The notes beneath the pieces were generated by a model. It was not told the DNA's origin. It searched no databases and saw only the letters and a list, made by a program, of their open reading frames with translations. Both the position numbers and the translations under genes were made by a program. From contig QHYZ01000049.1 of assembly GCA_003225295.1 (NCBI GenBank), positions 78,721-142,720 on the forward strand: 64,000 nt of DNA, given 5' to 3'. This document shows, one piece after another, positions 26,796 to 37,400 of this stretch (the stretch's first letter is position 1; each line of letters starts with the position of its first letter). Source of the stretch: Acidobacteriota bacterium. Lineage in GTDB: Bacteria; Acidobacteriota; Terriglobia; Acidiferrales; UBA7541.

Positions 26796-29700
26796 GTGAT
26801 GTCTGGCATAATGCCCAAATCGCCTGGCGATCTTCGTGGCTCTGACGCTGGGAAAAACTATCAGCAAGAATACATTCGCGGGGCATGTCTGCCCCATCCC
26901 GAATTGTTTAGAGTAAGACCAGTTCTTGCTCTAGCGCCCATCACCTTCTTGCTGATATTTCTGACCCCATTTCGGGTTTTCTCGCAGGTGGCCGCGAGAA
27001 CCCTTTCCGGGAAAGTAACAAGCGAATCCGGGTCTGGCATTCCAAGCGCGCATCTTTCCATACTCAATCGAGACAATGGCAGTAGCGCGTCAGCCACAGG
27101 AAAACAAGACTGCTCCTACCAGGTGTCAAACCTGGCGCCGGGAAACTACGAGGTTACCGCCAGTGCTCCGGGTTTCGAGCCAGCCAGCATGCGGGTAACG
27201 ATTCGAGCTGACGCCGATGCAGTGGCCGACTTCGTGTTGCACTTGCGAAAAGGGCAAGCGGGCTCGTCGACCGTGAGCGGTGTGCTCAATTCACAAAATG
27301 TGACGGAGTTACCGTTGAACGGGCGCTCGGCCTCCGATTTGGCGGCCCTTGAGCCTGGCGTGGCGACTGCGCGCACGCAGTCTTCAGGGCAGGGAAGATA
27401 TGGCTTCGGAACGCAAATGACGATCTCTGGTGGAAGGCCGCGACAAAATGACGCGCGTCTTGACGGCATAAGTGTAAACGACTATGCCAACGGCTCGCCC
27501 GGAAGCGCGCTGGGCGTAAACCTTGGAGTGGATGCGGTGGAGCAGTTCACCGTCCTGACCAGCAACTATCCGGCGCAGGTGGGCCGGTCCTCGGGCGGAG
27601 TGGTCGGTGCGTCTACGCGGCGGGGAACGAACAGCTTTCATGGCGACGTCTTCGAGTTCATTCGCAACAGCGCGCTGGACGCGAGGAATTTCTTCGATTC
27701 CGCCAAGCCGCCTTTCCGCCGCAATCAATTTGGAGCCTCGGCGGGTGGGCCCCTTTGGAAGAACCGCACTTTCCTTTTCGGCGATTATGAGGGGCTGCGA
27801 GCAAGCACCGGCATCACGCAGGTGGACACGGTGCCATCGGCGGGAGCGAGGGCGGGGAACCTGTCTACCGGAGCAGTTGCAGTTGATCCCCGCGTGCTGC
27901 GCTTTGTGAATGCGTTTTTCCCGCTGCCCAACGGAAGTCTTCTAGGTTCGGGCGACACCGGAATTTATACGTTTTCGGAGCAGCAGGTCACACCCGAGAA
28001 TTATTTTACGACGAGGATGGATCACAAATTCTCGGCAAGGGACGAAGTCTCGGGAACCTACATGTTTGACAATGGAACAGTGCGACAGCCCGACGAGCTG
28101 AACAACAAGCTGACGGGATACGATTCGCGGCGGCAATTCTTCACCGTGCGCGAAGGACATACCTTAGGTCCACGAACTCTCAATTCCTTTCGGTTCGGGA
28201 TATACCGCGTAGTGGCGACGACCGGGCTCACCTTCGCAAGCGGCAATCCGTCCGCAGGCAATCCGTCCTTCGGTACCGTCCCCGGTCAAAATGCCGCAGA
28301 AGTAACCGTCCCGGGTATCACCGCGTTCACCGGCGGCTTGGGCGTCACCACGAATTTCCATTTCCATTGGACTTCGATTCAGGCTTATGACGACATTTCA
28401 CTGGTGAGGGGAAATCATTCTCTCAAATTCGGCCTTGGGATGGAGCGAATTCGGGACAATAAGCTGGGCGTTTCCACCCCTGGAGGTGAATTTCTTTTCA
28501 ACTCAATTTCTGAATTTCTGACCAACCAGCCATTTTCGCTGGCAGCGGCGATTCCGAGCGCGGTCAGCCCGCGGGGATTTCGGCAGACCATCGCGGCGGC
28601 TTACGTTCAGGATGACTGGCGCTCGTGGCCGAACCTGACGATCAATTTGGGATTGCGCTATGAGATGAGCACGGTCATGACAGAAGTGCATGGCAAACTG
28701 ACGGTGCTGCGCCAGATTACCGACCGAACGCCCCATCTTGGCGATCCGCTGATTTCGAATCCCACGCTTGGCAACTTTGAGCCGCGCGTGGGCTTTTCCT
28801 GGGACCCGATGCGCGATGGCAGGACGGCGGTGAGTGGAGGCTTTGGGATCTTCGACGTATTGCCGCTGCCGTATTTGTTTCAAATGAACGAACTGTTTTC
28901 GGCGCCATTCTTTGAGTCCGCAAGCGCCAGAAACTTGGGGGTAGGCACCTATCCGGTTGCCGCGTACGCCGCGCTTACCGCATCGTCAAACACACTTCGC
29001 CAGGCATACTTCGAACCGAAGCCCGGCCGGAACTACGTGATGCAGTGGAATCTCACGATTCAGCATGAACTTCTCGAACGCCTAAGCCTGCGCATTGGCT
29101 ATGTGGGCTCCCGCGGTGTCCACCAGCCCTTGCGCACGGAGGATGCCGACATCGTTCTTCCAACTTTGACTCCACAAGGCTATCTGTGGCCTTCACCGGT
29201 GGGCAGCGGAACGCGCCTGAATCCAAATGCGGGTCGGATCACGGCCGGATTTTGGGATGGCCGCTCGTACTACGATGCGCTTCAAGTGCAGATCAAGAAG
29301 AAGATCGGGAGCTCTTCTCAGTTGGCCGGTTCCTACACCTGGGGCAAGACCATAGACACCGGCTCAGGAAGCATGGTGGGCGATGAGTACACCAATTCCA
29401 TTTCCAGTCCGCTATTCTTCAATCTCAAACTGAATCGCGGGCTTGCCGACTTTAATGTAAGTCACAACCTGAATTTGAATTACACCTGGGTGCTGGGGAC
29501 GCCGAAGTGGAAAACGGGGATTGGCGTGTGGGCTCTGGGAGGATGGCAACTGGGCGGAGTGTTTGAAGCGAGTACGGGAGTTCCGTTTACCCCGGGATTT
29601 GCGGGAGATTCTCTCGGCGTTGGCAGTACCGAACCCAATGTCGATGTACCCAATGTGCTGACGGGCCCCAACTGCGGTTCCTACGTCAATGCGGGTAATC

Positions 29701-30032
29701 CCAACCGCTACATTAGAACGCAGTGTTTCGCGGTGCCTAATCCGATTACGCTTCGCGGCAATCTGGGCCGCAACACACTGAGCGGCCCTGGATTGTTGAA
29801 CTTCGATCTCTCCGTGGCTAAAAACAATTACGTCAAGAGAGTCTCGGACGCGTTTAATGTGCAGTTCCGAACGGAGTACTTCAATGTGTTTAACCGTGCG
29901 AATTTTGCGCCGCCGCTTGACAACCGAAACATTTTCGACGCGACGGGGGCTGCGATTGCGAACGCGGGGCTGATAACGTCCACGCAGACGCCGTCCAGAC
30001 AGATTCAATTGGCGTTGAAGATCATCTGGTGA
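26796..30032 (+). CDS. Oar-like TonB-dependent outer-membrane receptor 1
   Basis: The protein has about 1,078 residues. It contains a signal anchor (about 45-65), a carboxypeptidase-regulatory-like domain (ARTLSGKVTSESGSGIP...YQVSNLAPGNYEVTASAPGF), a plug (VTELPLNGRSASDLAALEPGV, DGISVNDYANGSPGSA) and a long beta barrel ending FNRANFAPPL...RQIQLALKIIW with a terminal aromatic. This is the large receptor type expanded in Acidobacteriota. It imports an unknown ligand, here perhaps a carboxylate or its metal complex. The first of several closely spaced start codons is used; the true start may be slightly downstream. It ends 31 bases from a convergent gene. Confidence 0.85.
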   Translation: MMSGIMPKSPGDLRGSDAGKNYQQEYIRGACLPHPELFRVRPVLALAPITFLLIFLTPFRVFSQVAARTLSGKVTSESGSGIPSAHLSILNRDNGSSASATGKQDCSYQVSNLAPGNYEVTASAPGFEPASMRVTIRADADAVADFVLHLRKGQAGSSTVSGVLNSQNVTELPLNGRSASDLAALEPGVATARTQSSGQGRYGFGTQMTISGGRPRQNDARLDGISVNDYANGSPGSALGVNLGVDAVEQFTVLTSNYPAQVGRSSGGVVGASTRRGTNSFHGDVFEFIRNSALDARNFFDSAKPPFRRNQFGASAGGPLWKNRTFLFGDYEGLRASTGITQVDTVPSAGARAGNLSTGAVAVDPRVLRFVNAFFPLPNGSLLGSGDTGIYTFSEQQVTPENYFTTRMDHKFSARDEVSGTYMFDNGTVRQPDELNNKLTGYDSRRQFFTVREGHTLGPRTLNSFRFGIYRVVATTGLTFASGNPSAGNPSFGTVPGQNAAEVTVPGITAFTGGLGVTTNFHFHWTSIQAYDDISLVRGNHSLKFGLGMERIRDNKLGVSTPGGEFLFNSISEFLTNQPFSLAAAIPSAVSPRGFRQTIAAAYVQDDWRSWPNLTINLGLRYEMSTVMTEVHGKLTVLRQITDRTPHLGDPLISNPTLGNFEPRVGFSWDPMRDGRTAVSGGFGIFDVLPLPYLFQMNELFSAPFFESASARNLGVGTYPVAAYAALTASSNTLRQAYFEPKPGRNYVMQWNLTIQHELLERLSLRIGYVGSRGVHQPLRTEDADIVLPTLTPQGYLWPSPVGSGTRLNPNAGRITAGFWDGRSYYDALQVQIKKKIGSSSQLAGSYTWGKTIDTGSGSMVGDEYTNSISSPLFFNLKLNRGLADFNVSHNLNLNYTWVLGTPKWKTGIGVWALGGWQLGGVFEASTGVPFTPGFAGDSLGVGSTEPNVDVPNVLTGPNCGSYVNAGNPNRYIRTQCFAVPNPITLRGNLGRNTLSGPGLLNFDLSVAKNNYVKRVSDAFNVQFRTEYFNVFNRANFAPPLDNRNIFDATGAAIANAGLITSTQTPSRQIQLALKIIW

Positions 30033-30063
30033 GCGGGAGAGGAGAGCCTGGGGACGGCCACGT

Positions 30064-32012
30064 TTAGTGGAGGACCAAGGTGTCGATTCGTTTGGGCACT
30101 TCTCCTACCGGGATGACAGCCACAAGCTTCAAGGTTTTCGTGTCGATGGCGGACACCAGCCGATTACCGGAGTTGGAGATATACACCAGCCTGCTGTCTG
30201 GGGTGAAAGTGATCCACTCGGGAACGGAGCCCGTGGGTACGTGCCCCAGCGGATAAACGAGCGGCAGCGAGGTGTGACCAACCAACGCCAGATCCGGCAG
30301 CGAGTATTCGAATACGGCGTTGGCGAGAGTACTGTTCACCCACAACGATTTGCCATCGGGGGCGACCCCTATGCCGTGGGCAGGTGTGTTCAGGCGCCCT
30401 TCGGCAATGCCGAATCCGCCGGGCTCACTGGGGGCGTGATCCTGGCTACTTCGGAGCGCCTCGCAAAATCCACTACGGCAAATCCGTTGAAGTTGGAAAG
30501 CTGGACGAAAATACGACGCGTGGATCCGTCGGAATTTACCTCGAAGGCCATGGGGCGCACGGGGTGGTCGAAATTCAGTTTCCATGCGATTTGATCGGTC
30601 TGGAGATCGATCGCCGTGGCCGACTGGCCTTCCAGGGAACCGCTGACCCCATACTTGCCGTCAGGGGTGACATAGACATTGTGAACGCTGTCGACGGGCA
30701 TGCTTTTGACGCGGGTCAGTGAAATTGTGTCGATCACATCGAGGGCGCCCTGCGGCGCGCGGATCCCGGCGAGGATGCGACGGCCATCCTTGGTGATGGC
30801 GATATTATTTGGCCGGCCGCTCAGAAGCACTTTTTTCAAAATCTTACTGCTCTTGCGGTCCACGACATCGAGGACGCTTTCCGATTCGTTGCTGACATAG
30901 ACGCGTGCGCCATCGGGAGAAAAGGTGATTCCATGGGGGAGCTCTATGCCATGAATCACCTGTACGACATTGTTGACGGTGGGGTCGATAACATCGATGG
31001 TCTCTCCCGCGCTATTGGTGACATAGATGAGCGCCCCTGGTTTTGGCGACGAGGCAGGGTTAGCTTCTGTTCCGGCACTTCTCACCCACTCGGCAATCGT
31101 CAGCCAGTCGGGATCATTCTGGGACTGGAATTGGTAACCGCCGGAATGGAACGGATCACCTCCCGCTTCGGGCGCCAGCGGATGGATCAACAGCCTGCTG
31201 GAAGCGGGATCTCCAGGGACGACATGCTCGAGAATGTTTTGAAAATTGCGTTGAGATTGGCCCGCTGTCCAATTCGCGGCGCCGGGAGACAGCTTCTCCA
31301 GGTGAAAGCTTCTGTTGTATTCCGAATGACAGTCGTAGCAACGGGCGTGTCCCGGTCTATTTTTCAGGAAGATAGGTTCGATCCGCGATTTGAAGGCCTG
31401 GAAACTAAGGGCATGCGCCGCAGGAGAAGGCGGTTGCATTCCGGTGGTGTCAGGCGAACCGTGGCGAACCCAGGCAGCGAGTACTTGCCATTCAGGATCT
31501 TGTTGCGACTTCCAGAGTTTACCGCCGGCGTGCTCTGGGTCGCCGCCCGCCTCCTGTGCCAGAGGGTGAACCAAGAGACGGCTGCTGAGCGGATCACCGG
31601 GAGCCACCAATTGGGACACGATTTCAAAATTTTGGCGCGACTGTGCCTCCGTCCAAGAAGAATCCCCAGTCAAGAAGGCCTGGAGTCGAAGGCGCGTAGT
31701 TGGAGTGGAATGACAATCATAGCAGCGCACGCCGCCGTCACGCCTCTTGAGAAAAATCGGCTCGACGCGAGTGCGATATTCCTCGAAGTTGAGAGAAGAC
31801 TGCGGTCCCGCGCCTGTCGCCGCCTGCTGTGAATTCGATTGCGACTCTTGAATGGGGACTGCGAGAGAGCGCAAACTCAAATCAGTCGCACCCTGGATGC
31901 CAGTGTGCAGCCCGGAGATACCCAGGGCCGCGAATACCATCAATGTTCGTATGCGTCTATTTTGCGATGTCACATTCTTGATCCAGTAAAGCGGCAGCGA
32001 AGGCCGGCTCAA
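30064..32012 (-). pseudogene. dihaem c-type cytochrome-YVTN propeller fusion, interrupted by a frameshift
   Basis: The first frame runs from 32012 and stops after 540 codons. The second frame continues the propeller (EPGGFGIAEGRLNTPAHGIG...) to 30064. One extra C in the five-base C run (plus-strand 30430-30434) would restore a single protein of 649 residues. Order: membrane/signal segment (about 22-45), two repeated domains each with a CYDCH haem motif (RCYDCHST and RCYDCHSEYN) and LLVHPLA..AGGDP/LLIHPLA..AGGDP, then a YVTN propeller. It is probably a periplasmic redox protein. The frameshift could be a true recent mutation or a base-calling error in a homopolymer. The start overlaps the upstream gene (ATGA). 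Confidence 0.8.
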
Positions 32013-33058
32013 CGACCGTAGACTAACAAACGAAATGTCCCCGAAACGGGAATGGGCTGCGGCTTGGGTTGCTCGGCGGTGGGCGCCGCCGCCGGAGCAA
32101 AATCCGCGGTGTCAATGAAGAGTTGGTGCGACTTGGGGTCGAGCGCCATATTGCGAGCCCCAAATTCAGTCTTGACGGTCTCTACCACGCTGAATCTGTC
32201 GGGAGTATCTTCATGGACGACGTGCAGAGTGCCTTCGCGCGTGGCGGTAAAGAGCAAACCAGTTTCGGGCTCATAGATGTTCGTGTCTACCCCATCACCG
32301 ATGGGAAACGTCTGGAGAACCTTCCCGCTGTCGGCATCCATGATGGCCAGCACCTTGTTGCGCCCGCCGATAAAGAGGCGGCGATGTTGGACGTACATAT
32401 CCATGGCGGTGGCCCCTCTGGAGGGAGCGATGGGCCAGCGGGCTTTGACGGCATTCGCGCGGGAATCCAAGGCTACGACCTCGTCTTTATCCTCGATATT
32501 GTCATAGATCATGCCCTTGCCATCGGCCACGGCGTACTCAGGACGCCCGCCCATGGGAATTGTTGCTACAACCATCCCTGTAGCCGGGTCGATTACAGAA
32601 GCGTCATTACTTTTCCCGTTCATCGTAAAGATGTGTTTGGAAGCCGGGTCGTACAAGATGCAATCCGGATTTCCACCGGTTTTGATGTGGCCGCTCACTT
32701 TCAAAGTCTTGAGGTCAAATATCACTGCTTCGTCCGCGCCACCGTCGCTGACGAATCCCCGGCCAAGATCCGGGACGAGCGCGATGCCATGGACTCTTTT
32801 CAAGTCAGGGATGCTGCCAATGATCGCGCCGGTGTCCGCATTCACGACTTTCACTTCCGTGTTGTGTGAGATAAAGAGACGCCGCGTGGAAGCATCGAAT
32901 GTCATGTAGTCCCAGTATTCCTTGCCTCCCGGCGCAGGTCCGAGTTCATACTTCTTCAGCAGGTGATAGCCGCCCTTCGGGGGAGCTGCGAATACAAGAC
33001 CGCCGAACAGCAGAGCGGCACCGCACATTCCCAGACCGCTGAATCCAAAATATTTCAT
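32009..33058 (-). CDS. secreted YVTN/YncE-type propeller protein 2
   Basis: This 349-residue protein starts at an ATG (33058) preceded by GGAGG at eight bases; the frame further upstream is not family-like. A signal peptide (GLGMCGAALLFGGLVFAA) is followed by propeller blades such as RLFISHNTEVKVVNADTG, HGIALVPDLGRGFVSDGG and DASVIDPATGMVVATIP. It is upstream of the dihaem propeller and overlaps it by four bases, so both are translationally coupled and probably work together in the periplasm. Ligand unknown. Confidence 0.82.
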   Translation of the reverse strand: MKYFGFSGLGMCGAALLFGGLVFAAPPKGGYHLLKKYELGPAPGGKEYWDYMTFDASTRRLFISHNTEVKVVNADTGAIIGSIPDLKRVHGIALVPDLGRGFVSDGGADEAVIFDLKTLKVSGHIKTGGNPDCILYDPASKHIFTMNGKSNDASVIDPATGMVVATIPMGGRPEYAVADGKGMIYDNIEDKDEVVALDSRANAVKARWPIAPSRGATAMDMYVQHRRLFIGGRNKVLAIMDADSGKVLQTFPIGDGVDTNIYEPETGLLFTATREGTLHVVHEDTPDRFSVVETVKTEFGARNMALDPKSHQLFIDTADFAPAAAPTAEQPKPQPIPVSGTFRLLVYGR

Positions 33059-33197
33059 GTGCAAACCTCCGCAGAATTCTGCATACGACCTTTTGACGGG
33101 TTCTAACACCGGGGCGGCAACAACGCGTATCTTTCAACCCGGTGATGCACCCCTAGATCGCGGGCGGCGAATTTCTGCAATCGATTGACGGACTGAA

Positions 33198-34226
33198 TCA
33201 GGGCTGCAGTTCGTAAACTTGCAGCGCGAGCTTTGCATCCGCCTTGCCCTTGCCTGAGACGGCTATATAAATCCGATTCAGTTCCGGCACCAGAATGGAA
33301 GTCTTGGCGCGAAACCCGGTCGGATCATCGGCCAGATGCGTGTAATGGTCCGCATCCTTTTGCTCCAGAACGGTGGTGGTTTCACTTCCGGTCACATAGA
33401 TTCGCTTGCTAGCGCGATCGAACCACATATCGTCGTGCAGCGGTGCACAGGGGAGCGAGGTCACAACTTTTCCCGTGTCCGTGTCGAACACAAAGAATTT
33501 AGGTGGCTTTCGCGTGGCGATGAATACTCGATGGTTGGCCTCATCAAGAACAAGTGAGTTTGCGGTACTTGCTCCCGGAATGGGCCAGCGCGCGACACCT
33601 TTGCGCGTCCCCAGATCGACGACGCCCACCTCGTTGGTGGCACGAAGACTCACGTACATCTTCTTTCCTTCTTTGTCGATCGCCATTGCTTCAGATTCGT
33701 TTCCCGGAAGCGCAATTTCCCCGACTTGCTTGAACGTCTTGGTGTCAATGATGCTGACCACGTGCGTCTTGGCAGACTCTGCGCCTCCGCTGGCGACATA
33801 ATAATACTGGCTCGTGGGGTCAAATACTGCGCTATCCACGCCATTGGGGAGTTTGATGGTGCTGAGGATCTTGTAATCCGTTCCGCTCACCATCTCGACG
33901 CGGCCGAAGTCATCGTCGCCATCGGTGACGATCAGCTTATTGGATTCCGGGAGGAAGAGCGCAGCATGTGGTTGGCCGAACCCGGTGATGCTGTGAAGGT
34001 GCTTGCCATCGAGATCGAACACCTCAACGGTCTTATGGTCCTCAGCGGTGAGAAACAGCCGCTGGCCCTTGAGATCCAATGCGAAATGGTCGAAGTCACC
34101 CGAAAACCCCGGCAATGGGGTGGTGGCCACTAACTTTAGCGGCTGCTTCACTTGCGCGCTGGTTGACAGTGCAATCACGCCAGTCGCGGGCACCAGCCAA
34201 AAGATCACTACGAGCACGTTTTTCAC
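33198..34226 (-). CDS. secreted YVTN/YncE-type propeller protein 3
   Basis: This 342-residue protein starts at a GTG with GGAGG a few bases upstream. It has a signal peptide (VLVVIFWLVPATGVIALSTSAQ) and blades including FDHFALDLKGQRLFLTAEDHKTVEVFDLDG and HVVSIIDTKTFKQVGEI. It is closely similar in layout to the propellers at 25603 and 40031: the same FDHFALD/GQRLF beginning and a VPELNRIYIAV ending. The gap of 223 bases to the TonB receptor upstream contains no gene or clear promoter. Confidence 0.82.
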   Translation of the reverse strand: MKNVLVVIFWLVPATGVIALSTSAQVKQPLKLVATTPLPGFSGDFDHFALDLKGQRLFLTAEDHKTVEVFDLDGKHLHSITGFGQPHAALFLPESNKLIVTDGDDDFGRVEMVSGTDYKILSTIKLPNGVDSAVFDPTSQYYYVASGGAESAKTHVVSIIDTKTFKQVGEIALPGNESEAMAIDKEGKKMYVSLRATNEVGVVDLGTRKGVARWPIPGASTANSLVLDEANHRVFIATRKPPKFFVFDTDTGKVVTSLPCAPLHDDMWFDRASKRIYVTGSETTTVLEQKDADHYTHLADDPTGFRAKTSILVPELNRIYIAVSGKGKADAKLALQVYELQP

Positions 34227-34449
34227 GTCCTCTCCTCCTTCAGATGAAAGTCCCTGACTTCGCTCGCCGGCACCCTGGCCCAACTTTTGTACAACGCGCC
34301 AGGCCAGCTCTTCAAACCTCGCGAGCCGCGGGCAGATCTTAGATGCTCGAGATGCAATGGACTTGATTCGGGATGGCTGCCTGGCAGTCAGCCGGGCGCG
34401 TTCACCGCCAAACGGCTCAGGAACGCGCCCATCGCTGCCTCCTTTACAA

Positions 34450-37400
34450 TTAGAAAATGAACTTGATAGCGAACTGGATCTGCCGTTCCGGGATCGTCGT
34501 CCTGGTCAGCAAGCCTGCCGCCCCACTCAGCGTCCCATCTGACAAAAAGATGTCACTGTTGTCGGGGACCGTGGGAGGCGCGAAGTTGGGATGATTCAAG
34601 ATGTTAAAAATTTCGGCGCGGAACTGCACGTTGAAATTCTCCGAGATTCGCTTGATGCGATTGTTCTTGAAAATGGAGAAGTCCAAGTTTGTGATGCCCG
34701 GACCGATTAAGATGTTCCGGCCGGCGTTGCCTCGAAGGTTGAAGCACTGAAGGTTGGTCAGATCCCCACCCTGGCAATTATTTGCAGTAAAAAATGCAGC
34801 GTCGGGCGCGGTGGGGATAGCGAAGCACTGCGTCTTGACATAGTTGTTCGGATTTCCGGGATTTGTAAGGGTTTTGCACCCCGGGCCGCCAAGCCTGTTC
34901 GGGAACGCCCAATCGTCATTGTTCTGCGTAAGAGCGGGGTCATCGCCGGTACCCCATGTGGGGGTAAAAGGCACCCCGTCACTAACTGTGAGGATCAGAC
35001 CGAGTTCCCAACCATCAGCGATCCACCTCGCCGGTCCGGAGAATGACTTGGCGGTGGGAATGTCCCACGTGCCGTTCACAACGAGAGTGCGCCCAACGTT
35101 GAAATCGGAGAGCCCACGAACCAGTCTCATATCGAACCAATTGAGGCTCGAAATGGAGTTGCCAAAGGCGTCGCCTGCCACCGTGGCGGAACTAGTATCG
35201 ATGCTCTTGCCCCAAGTGAAGGTCCCCTGTAGCTGAAAGCCGTGGCTCATGCGCTTCGCCAACTGTAGCTCGAGCGCGTTGAAGTAAGACCGTCCCTGGT
35301 AGAACATACCCCGAATGGAGCCGTAATTGTCGTTGAGGCGGCTCGCGTTAGGGTCCCACAAATAGCCTGCTGAAGTAACGGTTGGAAGAGCCATATCGGC
35401 GTCGTCCACGCGGAAGGGCTGGTGCAGGCCACGCGATCCAACGTAAGCAACCATGGCAGCCAAGCTCGGGGTGAGCTGGTATTGGACGTTCAGATTCCAC
35501 TGCGTCACGTAGTTGCGCTTGGGGCTGGGGTCCGTATACGTCTGGCGCAATTTGTTGGCCGGGAACGGCGGCAAAACACCGTCAAAAAACGTGCCAGCTC
35601 CGGGGTTCTTGATCGAGGTATATTCAAAGAAAGGAGCGGCCTGGGTCACGAGAAGAATGAACTGATACGGCAGCGGGAGGACATCAAAGAGTCCAGCGCC
35701 GCCCCGTACAGCCATCTTTCCGTTGCGCAACGGATCCCAGGCAAAACCAATCCGCGGCTCGAAATTCTTCGTTGTGGGGTTGCTCGCGAAAAATGGGTCG
35801 CCCAGATGAGGGGTGGCGTCAGTAAGGTCTCTCAAGTTGGCAAGCTTGTGATTGATTTCCGTGGGCACGGTGGTCATCTCATAGCGCAACCCGAGATTCA
35901 AAGTGAGATTCGGGAGCCAGCGCCAGTCGTCCTGCAGGTAGGCGCCAAAGAGGGTCTGGCGAACATCACGGGGAGAAAGCGTGCTGACAATTCCTCCCTG
36001 GAACCTCGATGGTTGATTCGTCATGAAACTTGGTACATCGGCGAATTGCCAAATGCCGCTTGGATCGGTAAGCGCCGTGGCTTGCATCAGCATGCGCTCA
36101 ACCGCCACCCCAAACTTGATAGCGTGCTTGCCTCGATTGAGGAATGCGTCGTCGTACACCTGGAAGGAATTCCAACGGTACAAGTAGGTTGGCAGTCCCC
36201 CGACACCGCCTGGCAAAAGAGAGGCGCCGCCGATCTGGACCTGGGCGGCATTCCGACCTGCGAAGGAACCCAGAGTTCCATCCGTTGCCACAGCATTAAT
36301 TGCTCCCGTGCTCTGGTTGTTATTCACGGCTTCATGGTTAAACCCGAATCGGACGGCATTGACAAAGGTAGGCGTGAAGCTGTGCGTTTCTTCGGCCGCC
36401 AGGAATTGTCGAGAGCTGAGGCTGCCAAGTTCGACGTTATTCATACCGTCTGGTGCCGAGTAAGGGGTTCTATCAAACAGGTAAGTTCCATACAGACTGT
36501 CTTTTTCCGAGAACTTATGGTCGGCCCGAGTGGTAACAAAGTTTTCGTTCACCACCTGCTGACCAGAGAAAGTGAACAGGGCGGTGTCGCCGTTCCCGAG
36601 GATGGGTCCGTTGGGGACAGGGAAGAGGGGGAGATACGCCTTGGCCTTTAGGTCCACGCCATTGGCATCTGTGCCCACTCCGGCCGGAAGCTGTGTTGTA
36701 GTGCATGGGTTCGAAGGATCCGCTCCTGCGGGGTTCGAGCAGAGCAGCCCTGCCCGTGCAGCATTGGAAGGCACTGTGTCAACTACGGCGATGCCCTTGG
36801 ATTGTCGGATCGCTTCGAAGTCGGCGAAGAAGAATGTCCGGTTCTTGATGATCGGTCCGCCAACCGCGCCGCCGAATTGATTCCGTTTGAACGGTGCCTT
36901 CGGAGCGGTGGGGTCCTCAAAGAAGTTTCGCGCGTCCAGTGCGCTGTTGCGGAGGAATTCGTAGGCGCTGCCATGAAAAGCATTGGTACCCGACCGGGTG
37001 ATTGCGTTGACCACTCCTCCGGAGGTCTTGCCGTACTCCGCCGAGTAGTTGCTGGTCAGGACCGAGAATTCCTGAATGGCATCCACACCGAGGTTTCCGC
37101 CAAGGACGCTACCAGGGGCCCCATTGGCATAGTCGTTGAGACTGACACCGTCGAGGCGATAGTTATTCTGCTGTGGCCGTGCGCCCGAGATGGTCAATTG
37201 CTGGCCGAAACCGCGATTGCCCCGGTCGGCGCCGACCGCGAAGGTCGGTTGTGTCTGAATTGTATCGACTCCGGGCTGCAAAGCTGCCAGGTCTGTCCAA
37301 CTGCGACCGTTGAGGGGCAGTTCACGAACGGTCGTGGCGTTAACAACGGCGCTGATATCAGAACTGGCGAGTTGCACGGCAGGAGCTTCCGTGGTCACCT

